Source: an uncultured Desulfobacteraceae bacterium (GTDB taxonomy: Bacteria > Desulfobacterota > Desulfobacteria > Desulfobacterales > UBA5852). From it: a stretch of DNA of 64,000 nt. Of the stretch, positions 17,198-25,585 are shown one piece after another. The position numbers were made by a program, and so were the translations under genes. Where the stretch lies: the NCBI GenBank assembly GCA_913060875.1, contig CAJXSL010000013.1, forward strand, positions 62,001 through 126,000, in the 5' to 3' direction. The notes below the pieces were generated by a model. It did not search any database, was not told where the DNA came from, and worked only from the letters and a program-made list of their open reading frames with translations. The stretch's first letter is position 1. The number at the start of each line of letters is the position of its first letter.

Positions 17198-19050
17198 CAG
17201 CTTCCAAAAGCCGCTTCAGGCATGGTTACGACTGACGGATCGGCGGCCATGATGGCATCCATTTTCCCCTGGGTCACCGGCAGCAGGCTGTTGATGAAAT
17301 AGGTGGCCGTCTGGATCTGGCCATGGTAAAAGGCCGCGCCCTTGTGGGTGTCGATTTTTTTCCGGCGGGCATCCTCGTCCAGCCCGGCCAGGAGTTTTTC
17401 CAGTGACCCGGCAGCCACCGACGCCCGCCACAGGAGCATCCAGGCCATGATGACATCCCCCATCACTTCCTGGAAGGGGGTGGCATGGGCGAAGGCCGTG
17501 CGAAAGTTTTCGCTCATGGCGGTTTGGCCCAAATGCAGGGCCGTTTCCCCCAGCCGGTTGAGGGCCTGTTCCGTCTTGTCGGCCAGCTCGGACAGTCCTT
17601 CGAATGCCCTGGCGCTCTGGATGACGCGGCTCACCTCACCCATGAAATTCATGAAAACCTGGCCCTTTTCCATGCCGAGCTTGCGGCCCAGCAGATCCAT
17701 GGCCTGGATGCCGTTGGTGCCCTCGTAGATGGCGGCAATGCGTACATCCCGCATCAATTGTTCCACCGGATACTCCCGGGTGTAGCCGTAGCCGCCGTAG
17801 ACCTGCACGGCTTCCGAGCAGACCTCGAAGCCCCGATCGGTACAGTAGGCTTTGAGCACCGGCGTCAACAGGTCCAGCAGCCCCTGGTGGTAGGCTTGGT
17901 CCTCCGGCGTCTCGGAACACTTGATCCTGTCGAGCAAAAGGGCGCCGTAATAGATGAAACTGCGCATACCGTCCACGTGGGCTTTCATCCACATGAGCAT
18001 GCGGCGCACATCGGGGTGGCGGATAATCGGCACCTGGGGCGCATCCGCTTCGAAGGTCTTCTCCAGGTCCCGCCCCTGTTTGCGTTCCCGGGCGTAGTTC
18101 AAGGCGTACAGGTAGGCTGCGGAGGCACTCGTAAAACCAATGGCCCCCACCAGCAGCCGGGCGGCATTCATCATGTGGAACATGACTTTCATGCCCCGGT
18201 TTTCTTCACCCAGCAGAAGGCCCCGGCACTGCCCCTTGCCGCCAAAGGACAGACTGCAGGTGGGGCTGGCATGAATGCCCATCTTTTCTTCGATGCCGGT
18301 GCAGACCACGTCGTTGGGTTCTCCCAGGGACCCGTCGGCATTAACCCATTTTTTGGGCACGATAAAAAGGGAGATGCCCCGGGTGCCGGCCGGCGCCCCT
18401 TCGATGCGCGCCAGGACCGGATGGATGATGTTTTCCGTCAGGTCGTGCTCGCCGCAAGTGATAAAGATCTTATTGCCCGTGATGCTGTAGGTGCCGTCAG
18501 GCAATTTGCGGGCCGAGGTGACCAGGGCGCCCACATCCGACCCGGCCTCCGGCTCGGTCAGCACCATGGTGCCGGACCATTGACCGGTGTACATTTTTTT
18601 CAGGAAGAGATTTTTCTGCTCCTCGGTTCCGAAAATTTCGATCATTTCGCCGGCCCCCACGCCACTGAATCCGAAGAGGCTGAAGGCGTAGTTGGCCCCC
18701 AGTTGATAGTCGGAGACGGCCTGGGCCACCAGACAAGGCAGACCCTGACCGCCCAATTCCGGTTCCGCGGTCAAGGCGTTCCACTCTCCGTCCACAAACA
18801 GTTTATAGGACCGGTGGAAGCATTCCGGCACCCGCACCTGCCCGTCTTCGAAGACCAGGCCGTCCCGGTCTCCTTCGGCAAGGGTCGGCAGGATTTCCTT
18901 GATGGCCAGCTGACGGGCCTCGTCGATGATCATGTTGAAGGTTTTGCGGTTGAAATCGCTGAAATTCGCATGGCGGCAAAGCGCCTCGGCATCGAACTGC
19001 TCATAGAGGACGAAATCGATATCCCGACGGTCGGCAATCAACTGAGCCAT
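17197..19050 (-). CDS. Acyl-CoA dehydrogenase, long form with C-terminal extension
   Basis: A 617-residue flavoprotein of the long bacterial type (about 600 residues, as in DmdC-like enzymes). The FAD/substrate region reads MVLTEPEAGSDVGALV; the catalytic-base region reads IAAIYEGTNGIQAMD with the expected Glu; about 130 extra C-terminal residues form the acyl-CoA dehydrogenase C-terminal domain. It oxidises an acyl-CoA to the enoyl-CoA. The start has GGAGAATACC before it. It lies 101 bases after a shorter acyl-CoA dehydrogenase. Exact substrate unknown. Confidence 0.93.
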   Translation of the reverse strand: MAQLIADRRDIDFVLYEQFDAEALCRHANFSDFNRKTFNMIIDEARQLAIKEILPTLAEGDRDGLVFEDGQVRVPECFHRSYKLFVDGEWNALTAEPELGGQGLPCLVAQAVSDYQLGANYAFSLFGFSGVGAGEMIEIFGTEEQKNLFLKKMYTGQWSGTMVLTEPEAGSDVGALVTSARKLPDGTYSITGNKIFITCGEHDLTENIIHPVLARIEGAPAGTRGISLFIVPKKWVNADGSLGEPNDVVCTGIEEKMGIHASPTCSLSFGGKGQCRGLLLGEENRGMKVMFHMMNAARLLVGAIGFTSASAAYLYALNYARERKQGRDLEKTFEADAPQVPIIRHPDVRRMLMWMKAHVDGMRSFIYYGALLLDRIKCSETPEDQAYHQGLLDLLTPVLKAYCTDRGFEVCSEAVQVYGGYGYTREYPVEQLMRDVRIAAIYEGTNGIQAMDLLGRKLGMEKGQVFMNFMGEVSRVIQSARAFEGLSELADKTEQALNRLGETALHLGQTAMSENFRTAFAHATPFQEVMGDVIMAWMLLWRASVAAGSLEKLLAGLDEDARRKKIDTHKGAAFYHGQIQTATYFINSLLPVTQGKMDAIMAADPSVVTMPEAAFGS

Positions 19051-19151
19051 GGTATTCTCCTTTTCTGATTATCAATGGCGACGCAAGGGGTGATGGCTGC
19101 TTTTTTATTTTTCTTCAACGGGTTTCGTGAAACGCTCCCCCTGTCGATGGA

Positions 19152-20294
19152 TCACAGCCGCATAAACTTGGCGGCAATCCCTTTCATGATTTCATTGGTG
19201 CCGGCGAAGATCGACATCACCCGGACGTCCCGGAAGGCGCGGGCCACCGGATGATCATCCGGCATGCCGTGGGGGCCCAGAAGATCCAGGCTGCGGTCGG
19301 CCACCCGCTTTACCATGTCGGTGGTCCAGTACTTGGCCATGGAGGTTTCCACCACGATGTTCAGCCCTTCCATGTGATCGGCAATGAGCTTGTCCACGAA
19401 GGTTCGTCCGAGTTTGACCTCGGTCAGCAGTTCCACCAGGGCAAACTGCACGGCCTGGTGTTTGGAAAGGGGTTTGTCGCCTTCCTTGTGGCGGGCACAG
19501 AAATCGAGGGTCCACTCCATGATCCGCTCGGCCGCCGCTACGGCGCCCAGGGCCGCCACGATGCGCTCCTGCTGGAGTTTTTCCATGAGCATGAGAAACC
19601 CGGAGCCCTTGCCGCCGAGCCGATTGGCGGTCGGTATCCGGCAGTTGGTAAAGAAAAGTTCGGCCGTGTCCTGGCTGTGCCAGCCCATTTTTTCCAGGTG
19701 CGGACCCCGTTTGAAACCTTCCGTGCCGTCTTCCACCAGAAAGAGGGACAACCCCAGATGGGGGTTGTCGATATCCGCCTCCCGGGCTGCCACGATCACC
19801 AGGTCGCACGACAGGCCGTTGGAGATGAAGGTCTTGGCCCCGTTGAGGACCACGGTATCGCCATGTGGTTCGGCCAGGGTGCGCATGCTTGCCAGGTCGC
19901 TGCCGGCGTCCGGTTCGGTCATGGCTACGGCGGTGACGATCGCGCCGGAAACACATCCCGGCAGATAACGTTGCTTCTGCTCCTCCGTGCCAAAAGCGGC
20001 GATATAGGGCACCACGATATCGCTGTGCAGGGAGGCGGCCAGTCCGGTAATGCCGGTGCGGGACATTTCTTCGGTCAGAATGACGGAGTAGAGAAAGTCG
20101 GCACCCTGTCCACCATAGGCAGGCGGCACATCCATGCACAAAAAGCCGGCCTGCCCCATCTTGTGCCAGATTTCCCGGGGCACGGTGCGCTCCTTTTCCC
20201 ACTGGTCGGCAAAGGGGGTCACCTCCCGGGCCAGAAACTGGCCCAACCGGGTGCGAAAGGTTTCGTGCTCTTCGGTGTAATGAAGGATGTCCAT
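19152..20294 (-). CDS. Acyl-CoA dehydrogenase, standard form
   Basis: A 380-residue enzyme with all three domains of the family: helical N-terminus, beta-domain with VAMTEPDAGSDLASM, and helical C-terminus ending SIFAGTNEIMKGIAAKFM. Where short-chain enzymes have a catalytic Glu (YEGTNE), this has Ala (FAGTNE), as in long-chain and isovaleryl-type enzymes that carry the base elsewhere. CCAGGAGGTTAAA precedes the ATG. It passes electrons to electron-transfer flavoprotein, which is not encoded here. Confidence 0.93.
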   Translation of the reverse strand: MDILHYTEEHETFRTRLGQFLAREVTPFADQWEKERTVPREIWHKMGQAGFLCMDVPPAYGGQGADFLYSVILTEEMSRTGITGLAASLHSDIVVPYIAAFGTEEQKQRYLPGCVSGAIVTAVAMTEPDAGSDLASMRTLAEPHGDTVVLNGAKTFISNGLSCDLVIVAAREADIDNPHLGLSLFLVEDGTEGFKRGPHLEKMGWHSQDTAELFFTNCRIPTANRLGGKGSGFLMLMEKLQQERIVAALGAVAAAERIMEWTLDFCARHKEGDKPLSKHQAVQFALVELLTEVKLGRTFVDKLIADHMEGLNIVVETSMAKYWTTDMVKRVADRSLDLLGPHGMPDDHPVARAFRDVRVMSIFAGTNEIMKGIAAKFMRL

Positions 20295-20361
20295 TTTAAC
20301 CTCCTGGACACGGGGCCACAGGTTAGCCGAAATGCAGCGGTGGCCGACAGATCCGACCGCG

Positions 20362-20817
20362 CTATGCCCCGGTTTTTCTCAGCTGGTAGACGCCCTCGGT
20401 TTCGGCCACCACCTGGTCGTCGGCGTCCCGGATTTCCGTTTTCAGAATGAACTCCGCCTTCCCGTTGGCGTCGGCCTCTGCGGCAATGCGGGCGGCCTCC
20501 GCTTCCGGCAGAGAGGCTTCCACCGTCACATCGGTTAAGGCCGGCCGCCGAAAGCGGATGTTCATGGCCTTCAGCACCGGGTAAAACCGTTCCACATCAA
20601 AACTGGTTAGAAAAAGGGCGCCGCCGGGAAGCTCCGCCACGGTGAACAGGGCGCCGGCATAGATGGACCCGATGTGGTTGGCATTGCCCGCCAGGGGCAA
20701 CCCCAGTTTGACCCGGCGGGGTTCCATCACAAGGGCCCGCAGGCCGATGCGTTCCACAAAGGCGAAGGGTTTTTCGATAAAGGCCTTGGCGTCTTCAGGG
20801 CTCAATACCAACGTCAT
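20362..20817 (-). CDS. Hot-dog-fold thioesterase (DUF4442/YiiD-C-like)
   Basis: A 151-residue protein starting MTLVLSPED at 20817; the longer open frame upstream overlaps another gene and has a non-protein-like composition. GNANHIGSIYAGALFTVAE is the hot-dog helix region with the usual His-Ile-Gly-Ser context, and FRRPALTDVTVEASL forms the later strands. Probable acyl-CoA thioesterase. It lies directly before the acyl-CoA dehydrogenases, so it may recycle CoA during acyl-chain breakdown. Confidence 0.85.
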   Translation of the reverse strand: MTLVLSPEDAKAFIEKPFAFVERIGLRALVMEPRRVKLGLPLAGNANHIGSIYAGALFTVAELPGGALFLTSFDVERFYPVLKAMNIRFRRPALTDVTVEASLPEAEAARIAAEADANGKAEFILKTEIRDADDQVVAETEGVYQLRKTGA

Positions 20818-21178
20818 GGGTTTTCTCCCTGGTTTCGGTGACAGGCGTTGGGCCGGCAAGGGGGAAACGATGCGTTCCGTCCTGGCGGTCGAAGAGAACC
20901 AGGTCGCGGTAGCGTTCCAGGACGGACGGATCCAGACGGGTATACAGGGCGGCCACTTCTCCCGGGGGAATCTGCCTCCCGCCTGCCGGACAGACCGCTT
21001 CCCAATCCAGCGCATCCGGACCGTTTTCCAGGCGTAATCGGCTCTGGATGGCCACGGCGATGGTGCCGCGGTTGAAGATGAGGATTTCCAGGTTCTGATC
21101 CGGAAGGCTGCCGCCGCAGCACTTGCAGGCAAAAATGTCCGCCACGGGCGAATCGGTTATGATGGTGACTTCGAGCAT
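20795..21178 (-). CDS. Hypothetical protein with N-terminal CKCCGG motif (127 aa)
   Basis: Starts MLEVTIITDSPVADIFACKCCGG. The CxCC cluster followed by a beta-rich stretch (NLEILIFNRGTIAVAI) suggests a metal-binding or small immunoglobulin-like fold; no family recognised. Its 3' end overlaps the thioesterase start by 23 bases, so the two are likely translated together as part of the acyl-CoA operon. GGTGAAACC stands before the ATG. Confidence 0.6.
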   Translation of the reverse strand: MLEVTIITDSPVADIFACKCCGGSLPDQNLEILIFNRGTIAVAIQSRLRLENGPDALDWEAVCPAGGRQIPPGEVAALYTRLDPSVLERYRDLVLFDRQDGTHRFPLAGPTPVTETREKTHDVGIEP

Positions 21179-21215
21179 GAGGTTTCACCACCCGGGTAAT
21201 GTGCTGTCTGGTATC

Positions 21216-21386
21216 TTAACCCGACTATTGCACGCGCCCCCAGAGTTAAAATATTGATGCGGTTTTTTCTGAAAAGCGCCGGTCACGACGTGTTGCAAGG
21301 CATCTTGGCCGCACCTTCCTGCGCAACACGGAGCATCTTCATCAAAATAAACCGGCAGGAAAATTTTCATGAAATGTTCGGGTTAA
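21216..21386. mobile_element. 171-bp MITE-like element with 9-bp inverted termini
   Basis: The element begins with TTAACCCGA (21216-21224) and ends with the exact inverse TCGGGTTAA (21378-21386). Its right end carries the palindromic repeat unit seen at 12114 and 23211. It fills the space between the TetR gene and the next gene, and its terminal TTAA supplies the TetR stop codon (21383-21385, read on the minus strand). No transposase and no clear flanking duplication were seen. A 61-codon open frame inside is probably fortuitous. Confidence 0.4.
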
Positions 21387-22072
21387 CTTTCCTCCGCGGT
21401 AAAGGCCGGCACCAGTATGAATTTAAGCGTCGCTTTGACGACCTCCCGATAACGCGGCCGGTCGATATCCATCATGGGCCTGAAAAAGGTTTCCCCGGAA
21501 ATAAAATTGAGCACGGCGTTCCATACGGCCAGGATGCGGGCTTTGGCATGCACCGAGACACGATCAGGGCGGTCGGCCAACCCCATGGCAATGGCAATGC
21601 TGGAAATATACTGGGCCACATTCACATCCAGGACCACGTCACGGTCAGCCTTGCGAAAATAGCCGAAGAGAATCAGGTTAGCCACCTCGGGGTGGGTGAA
21701 CAGGAAATCACACATGATGTCGATGGCAATTTCCAACCGGCGCCCCAGGTCCACCCCGGTGCAGCGGCGTTCGACCTCCCTGAATTTCAGAAGGATCTCG
21801 TCGTTGATGGCCGCGAGAACGCCTTCATAAAGGTCCTGCTTTTCGCCCCAGTGGTAGTGCAGGGTGGAGACATCGATACCCACTTCCGCGGCAATCATCC
21901 GCGTGGTGGTATCGCTGTAGCCGTTCGCTCCGAAAAGCCGGCGGGCGGCATTCAGGATACGTGCTTTGGTGGAGTCGGGATTCTGCAGCGCTTTTTCGAG
22001 ACGGGACGCCATGGGGCTGTTTTCCTTAAAGGCGGACGCATCCATGACGGATGTTCCACCATATGATTCCAT
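21383..22072 (-). CDS. TetR/AcrR-family transcriptional regulator
   Basis: A 229-residue protein with an N-terminal helix-turn-helix (TKARILNAARRLFGANGY then TRMIAAEVGIDVSTLHYHWG) and a helical ligand domain. It heads the minus-strand run of hypothetical protein, thioesterase and two acyl-CoA dehydrogenases, so it probably controls that acyl-CoA operon in the manner of FadR/PsrA-type TetR proteins. The start is uncertain: Met codons at 22072, 22045 and 22012 are all possible, the last with AAGGA upstream. Confidence 0.9.
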   Translation of the reverse strand: MESYGGTSVMDASAFKENSPMASRLEKALQNPDSTKARILNAARRLFGANGYSDTTTRMIAAEVGIDVSTLHYHWGEKQDLYEGVLAAINDEILLKFREVERRCTGVDLGRRLEIAIDIMCDFLFTHPEVANLILFGYFRKADRDVVLDVNVAQYISSIAIAMGLADRPDRVSVHAKARILAVWNAVLNFISGETFFRPMMDIDRPRYREVVKATLKFILVPAFTAEES

Positions 22073-22212
22073 CAAATGATGGGGTTTTTGTATTCGATTT
22101 CGCGGGCATCGTCAAGCCATAAATATACCGCTATGCAGGTGTATGGATTTGAAGCCGCCACGTGGGTTGTGGTTTGCGGGTGGATTTTCCGATCCGGGGT
22201 GATTGATTTCCT

Positions 22213-22229
22213 GAATATTTCATGAAATC
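22213..22229. repeat. Core copy of the TTTCATGAAA palindrome
   Basis: GAATATTTCATGAAATC contains the perfect 12-bp palindrome ATTTCATGAAAT (22217-22228). It lies in the divergent spacer between the TetR gene and the MBL gene, and could be a TetR operator or a reduced member of the repeat family at 12114. Confidence 0.4.
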
Positions 22230-22277
22230 TGTACGAGGGAGAATGGTTACCGGCAGTCTCAAAGGAGGGCAACGGCC

Positions 22278-23180
22278 ATGGCAACCCATGAGCGCCTGAA
22301 GGAAAGATGTTTCGGTCCGGTTCGCTTTATTCCGGGACCAAACAGGGGTAAATATCCCCACTGTCATTCGCTTTTTATCGAAGGGGCGGGGGTGCTGATC
22401 GATCCCGCTGCCGACCGGAAACGCCTGGAAGCCCTTCGGGAGCAGCATGATGTCCGGGCGGTCTGGCTGAGTCATTGGCACGAAGACCATTGCATGCACC
22501 TGGATCTCTTCGATGACCTGCCCCTGGCCATGCATGCGGCAGATGCCCCCTTCCTGGAAAGCATCGAAGCCTTTCTCGACGGCTACGGCATCGAAGACCC
22601 CGCCGCCCGTGAGGCCTGGAAGCCGCTGTTGACGGATGCGTTTCATTTTCGCCCGCGACGTCCGGCGATGTTGCTCCATGAAGGCCAGACCCTTGCGCTG
22701 GGCAGTGTGACGGTCGACATCCTGCACACGCCGGGCCATACCCCGGGGCATCTGGGTTTCTTTTTCCGTGAACCGGAAGTCCTTTTCCTGGGCGATTACG
22801 ATTTGACCGCCTTTGGCCCCTGGTACGGGGACCGGCAGTCCAGCATCGCCCAGACCGAGGCCTCGGTCCGGCGCCTGCAGCATTGGCCGGCCCGGACCTG
22901 GCTGGCCTGCCACGAAACCGGGATTTTCGAGAGTGCCCCACCCGCCTTGTGGGACGACTACCTGGATGTCATCCGCCTGCGGCGGGACGCCCTGCTGGCG
23001 TTGCTGGAAAGCCCTCGCAGCATGGACGACATTGTCGACGCCTGGATCGTCTACAAACGGCCGCGCGAACCCCTGGCCTTTTATCGCCATGCCGAACAGT
23101 CATTGATGGCCAAGCACCTGGCGGAATTGATGGCAGCAGGGGTGGTGGTCCGGGAGGAGGGGCGGTTTCGGCGCATTTGA
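22278..23180 (+). CDS. Metallo-beta-lactamase-fold hydrolase
   Basis: A 300-residue protein with the metal motif SHWHEDHCMH (HxHxDH), the second-ligand His in HTPGHTPGH and the later Asp in FLGDYD, so both metal sites look complete. A C-terminal helical region (about 215-300) resembles the winged-helix-like tail of glyoxalase II/LACTB2-type enzymes. Substrate not predictable. AAAGGAGGGC precedes the ATG. Divergent from the TetR gene. Confidence 0.88.
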   Translation: MATHERLKERCFGPVRFIPGPNRGKYPHCHSLFIEGAGVLIDPAADRKRLEALREQHDVRAVWLSHWHEDHCMHLDLFDDLPLAMHAADAPFLESIEAFLDGYGIEDPAAREAWKPLLTDAFHFRPRRPAMLLHEGQTLALGSVTVDILHTPGHTPGHLGFFFREPEVLFLGDYDLTAFGPWYGDRQSSIAQTEASVRRLQHWPARTWLACHETGIFESAPPALWDDYLDVIRLRRDALLALLESPRSMDDIVDAWIVYKRPREPLAFYRHAEQSLMAKHLAELMAAGVVVREEGRFRRI

Positions 23181-23210
23181 CCGCAACGGCAGGCTGGCTC
23201 GTTATGTTCT

Positions 23211-23232
23211 AGCCCGAACACTTCATGACATT
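23211..23232. repeat. Half copy of the CCCGAACA...TTCATGA repeat
   Basis: Reads AGCCCGAACACTTCATGACA, differing at a few positions from the unit at 12114-12133 and lacking the second arm. It lies 30 bases after the MBL gene stop. Confidence 0.45.
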
Positions 23233-23303
23233 TTTTCTAGACAATAAATTATATCCAGTGCGGTTATCCGGAAAGGCCAGGTTTGGTCCAATGCAACCGC
23301 TTG

Positions 23304-23367
23304 AACCACGAAGGACACGAAGGGGTTCGACTGCTCTGGCCGGTTTTTCTTCGTGCTCTTCACGGTA
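23304..23367. repeat. Imperfect inverted repeat of the ACCACGAAGGACACGAAG type
   Basis: The left arm AACCACGAAGGACACGAAG (23304-23322) and a right arm beginning CTTCGTGCTCTTCACGGT (23349-23366) match at about 14 of 18 positions as inverted copies, around a 26-base middle. This CACGAAGGACACGAAG word is a familiar dispersed intergenic repeat in many bacterial genomes. Only this copy is present here. Confidence 0.5.
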
Positions 23368-23435
23368 AATTCTGGTTGACGGGAGCTTTGCCGAGAACCG
23401 TTATTTGTTTTTTCCCGGCAAAGAAAAGGCCTCCA

Positions 23436-24098
23436 TCAAGCTTCAAAATCCTTCAAAAAGGTATCCGCCGCCTGAATCGAACGCTCGATATCCCGGATCA
23501 GCACGTCCACATCGGCTTCGATGCGGCCCATTTCGGACCCCAGGGCCCCTACGGCCTGGGCATTGAGATTGTGCTTGAGATAGAGAACATAGTCGTTCAG
23601 GCGGCTCAGCACCGGGTCCATCCGGCCGCGGGCCTGCACCATGGCCCGATGCAGCTGCTGGTAGCGCCCGCGTGTCCGGGCCAGTGACTGGCGGCTGCTG
23701 GCACGAAAACTGGCATCCGACATTTGCCCGATTTCCGTTTCCCACTCGGCAAACAGATCCGCGGCGATCTGCTCCACGTTGCCGATGCGGTCGTCAATAA
23801 TGGCTGCCCGCCGCTCACAATCCTCGTAGTCATCCTTGAGCTGCAGGTAAACATTTTCCAGTTCGCCGCCCTGAAAACCGGTCAGTTCCCTGATCCGGGT
23901 CAGGGCATCCTTGAATTCCTCGGAGGCCCGGGCCTGGTCCTCCCGGGCGTTTTCCACTTCGTCGCGCAGCAGATGGCGTTTTTCCTTGCCCAGGCTTTCC
24001 CAGGCGGCGTAATAGGTGCTCCGGCATCCGGACCACCCAAATCCCGCCAGCAGAATAAACACCAGAATTTTTACGACCGGCGCCGTTTGGTTTCGCAT
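23436..24098 (-). CDS. DUF2959 family lipoprotein
   Basis: About 220 residues: signal peptide with a lipobox-like WSGC, then the family signature YYAAWESLGKEKRHLLRDEV and a long helical coiled-coil region. DUF2959 proteins are periplasmic with no known activity. The Met at 24098 is preferred over 24107 because AGGAG lies nine bases before it but touches the earlier ATG. It lies 13 bases after the HD-domain gene, so the two form an operon. Confidence 0.88.
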   Translation of the reverse strand: MRNQTAPVVKILVFILLAGFGWSGCRSTYYAAWESLGKEKRHLLRDEVENAREDQARASEEFKDALTRIRELTGFQGGELENVYLQLKDDYEDCERRAAIIDDRIGNVEQIAADLFAEWETEIGQMSDASFRASSRQSLARTRGRYQQLHRAMVQARGRMDPVLSRLNDYVLYLKHNLNAQAVGALGSEMGRIEADVDVLIRDIERSIQAADTFLKDFEA

Positions 24099-24111
24099 CG
24101 ATGTCATCTCC

Positions 24112-24906
24112 TCACTCCAGCATGTGGCAGAATTCCGTCAGTATCACCGTCATCAGCTCCTTGCCGATGCGGATGCCGTAGTCGATCATCTGGGGGCCGT
24201 ATTTTTTGCCGGTATGGCTGCGGAAAGTGGCCTTGATTTCATCCAGGCGCTGCATGCCGCCGGGATAGCGGGCCACGAAATCCGAAAGGGATGGGTTGAA
24301 GAACGCCACCATGTCCCACAGGGTGTCTTTGAAATTATCCGGTCCCCAGCGGAATTTGTCCGCGTCATAAAGGCAGTCGGACATTAACCCGGCAATGGCG
24401 GTGGGCGGTGCTTTGATGCGCTGGAACGCCTCGTGGTTGCGGATCGCATAGCAAATGGCGTCGATTTCGCCGGCGTCGACGGGAAAGGTCAACAGGGCCT
24501 TGCGGGCGTAATGCGCCCCCTCGACGGCATGGTTGGGGCGTTTGCGGCGGATATCGTGCAGCAGCCCGGCGGCCTGGCAAATCAGGCTGGTGCGCCGGAC
24601 GTGGGCATCGCTATGCCCGGCCCGGGCGCCTTCGATCAGGCACAGGGCACCGGCGTCGGCGGCCACCTTGAGGGCATGTCCAATTCCGTGGCCAAAATCG
24701 TCATCCAATCGTTCGATGACAAACGCGCGCAGCTCGCACAGCAGAGGATCCTGATCCAGACGACGGTGGGCGAGGGCCAGGTCGCCGGCATGATCGCGGT
24801 AAAAATCAGGCTCGGGCAGATGGGCGGCGATTTCGCGGGCCTTGTGCTTCAGGATAGCAAAAACCGCAGCGGATTCTTCCGGTAATTGGGAAGGCGTATT
24901 GACCAT
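24112..24906 (-). CDS. HD-domain phosphohydrolase
   Basis: About 264 residues starting MVNTPSQLPEES. Metal ligands of the HD superfamily are visible: HGIGHALKV, the HD pair in GLLHDIRRKRPNHA, and the later D in DADKFRWG. Such enzymes hydrolyse nucleotides or phosphoesters in the cytoplasm; the substrate is unknown. The longer frame to 25026 would run through the terminator hairpin of the upstream gene, so the Met at 24906 is preferred. Confidence 0.85.
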   Translation of the reverse strand: MVNTPSQLPEESAAVFAILKHKAREIAAHLPEPDFYRDHAGDLALAHRRLDQDPLLCELRAFVIERLDDDFGHGIGHALKVAADAGALCLIEGARAGHSDAHVRRTSLICQAAGLLHDIRRKRPNHAVEGAHYARKALLTFPVDAGEIDAICYAIRNHEAFQRIKAPPTAIAGLMSDCLYDADKFRWGPDNFKDTLWDMVAFFNPSLSDFVARYPGGMQRLDEIKATFRSHTGKKYGPQMIDYGIRIGKELMTVILTEFCHMLE

Positions 24907-24995
24907 GGGAAAACCATATTCGCCGGAGAGGGGCCACCTGTCGGGAGGACCGCCAGCCGGCAGCAACGGAAACGGGGTTGCGTTTGGATGCCATC

Positions 24996-25033
24996 TAAAA
25001 AGGGAGATGCATGACGCACGCTGCATCTCCCTT
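24996..25033 (-). terminator. Rho-independent terminator of the 25.1-25.6 kb gene
   Basis: AAGGGAGATGCA (25000-25011) and its exact complement (25022-25033) form a 12-bp stem with a 10-base loop. Read on the minus strand the stem is followed by a run of five T, a textbook intrinsic terminator for the secreted-protein gene ending at 25100. Confidence 0.85.
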
Positions 25034-25099
25034 GGATCTCCGGGCCGTCGTCATGACGGTGAAGAGTGGAACGGTTGCGGCCACCAGGCCGTACGCCGG

Positions 25100-25585
25100 T
25101 CAGTCGATCATGGCGAAGTCAAATTCGCAGACTTTCCACTTGCCGTCTTCGTTTACCAGATCAACCATTTCATCCAGGTGATAGGTCTCGCCCATATTCA
25201 TGATTTTGAGAAAAAACGCAAAGGCCGGATGAATGGCCCTTTTCATGGACGCGGTCAGCTGAACCTGGGCGGATGCTTCATCTTCAGCCAGAACAGCGGC
25301 ATGGACGTGAAAAAGCTGCATACGCGGGTAGGCGGCACCGAACCCTCGCGCTTGGGCCCGGTTTGAGGCGGCATGAAAAATATCATCCACAAGGGCTTCA
25401 GCGTCCTGCAGATCGCTGCACATGCGCTCGGTCACGCTGGGGGACATCTTATAGAATGCCTTCGTGAAGGCGATGGCTGCTCGGGCAGGCGTGTCCTTGG
25501 TCTCTGCCGCTACAAAGACAACTTGCACCAGTATGCCAAGAAGGACCACCAGCGCCAGGGGAATCGCATTGCGGAACCTATCCAT
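25100..25585 (-). CDS. Secreted hypothetical protein (161 aa)
   Basis: The N-terminal signal peptide (AIPLALVVLLGILVQVVFVAAE) is followed by a helical then beta region with conserved-looking KAFYKMSPSVTERMC and DGKWKVCEFDF. The mature protein has two Cys that could bond in the periplasm. The outline resembles NTF2-like or DUF4878-type secreted proteins, but no family is claimed. It is followed by a strong terminator, so it is monocistronic. Confidence 0.7.
   Translation of the reverse strand: MDRFRNAIPLALVVLLGILVQVVFVAAETKDTPARAAIAFTKAFYKMSPSVTERMCSDLQDAEALVDDIFHAASNRAQARGFGAAYPRMQLFHVHAAVLAEDEASAQVQLTASMKRAIHPAFAFFLKIMNMGETYHLDEMVDLVNEDGKWKVCEFDFAMID

Noticed and set aside
17485-19068. 527-codon plus-strand frame
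   Set aside because: Antisense to the long acyl-CoA dehydrogenase, whose motifs are complete.
21185-21370. 61-codon frame starting in the palindrome and running through the 171-bp element
   Set aside because: No ribosome site and no family pattern. It lies wholly within and just past the MITE-like element.
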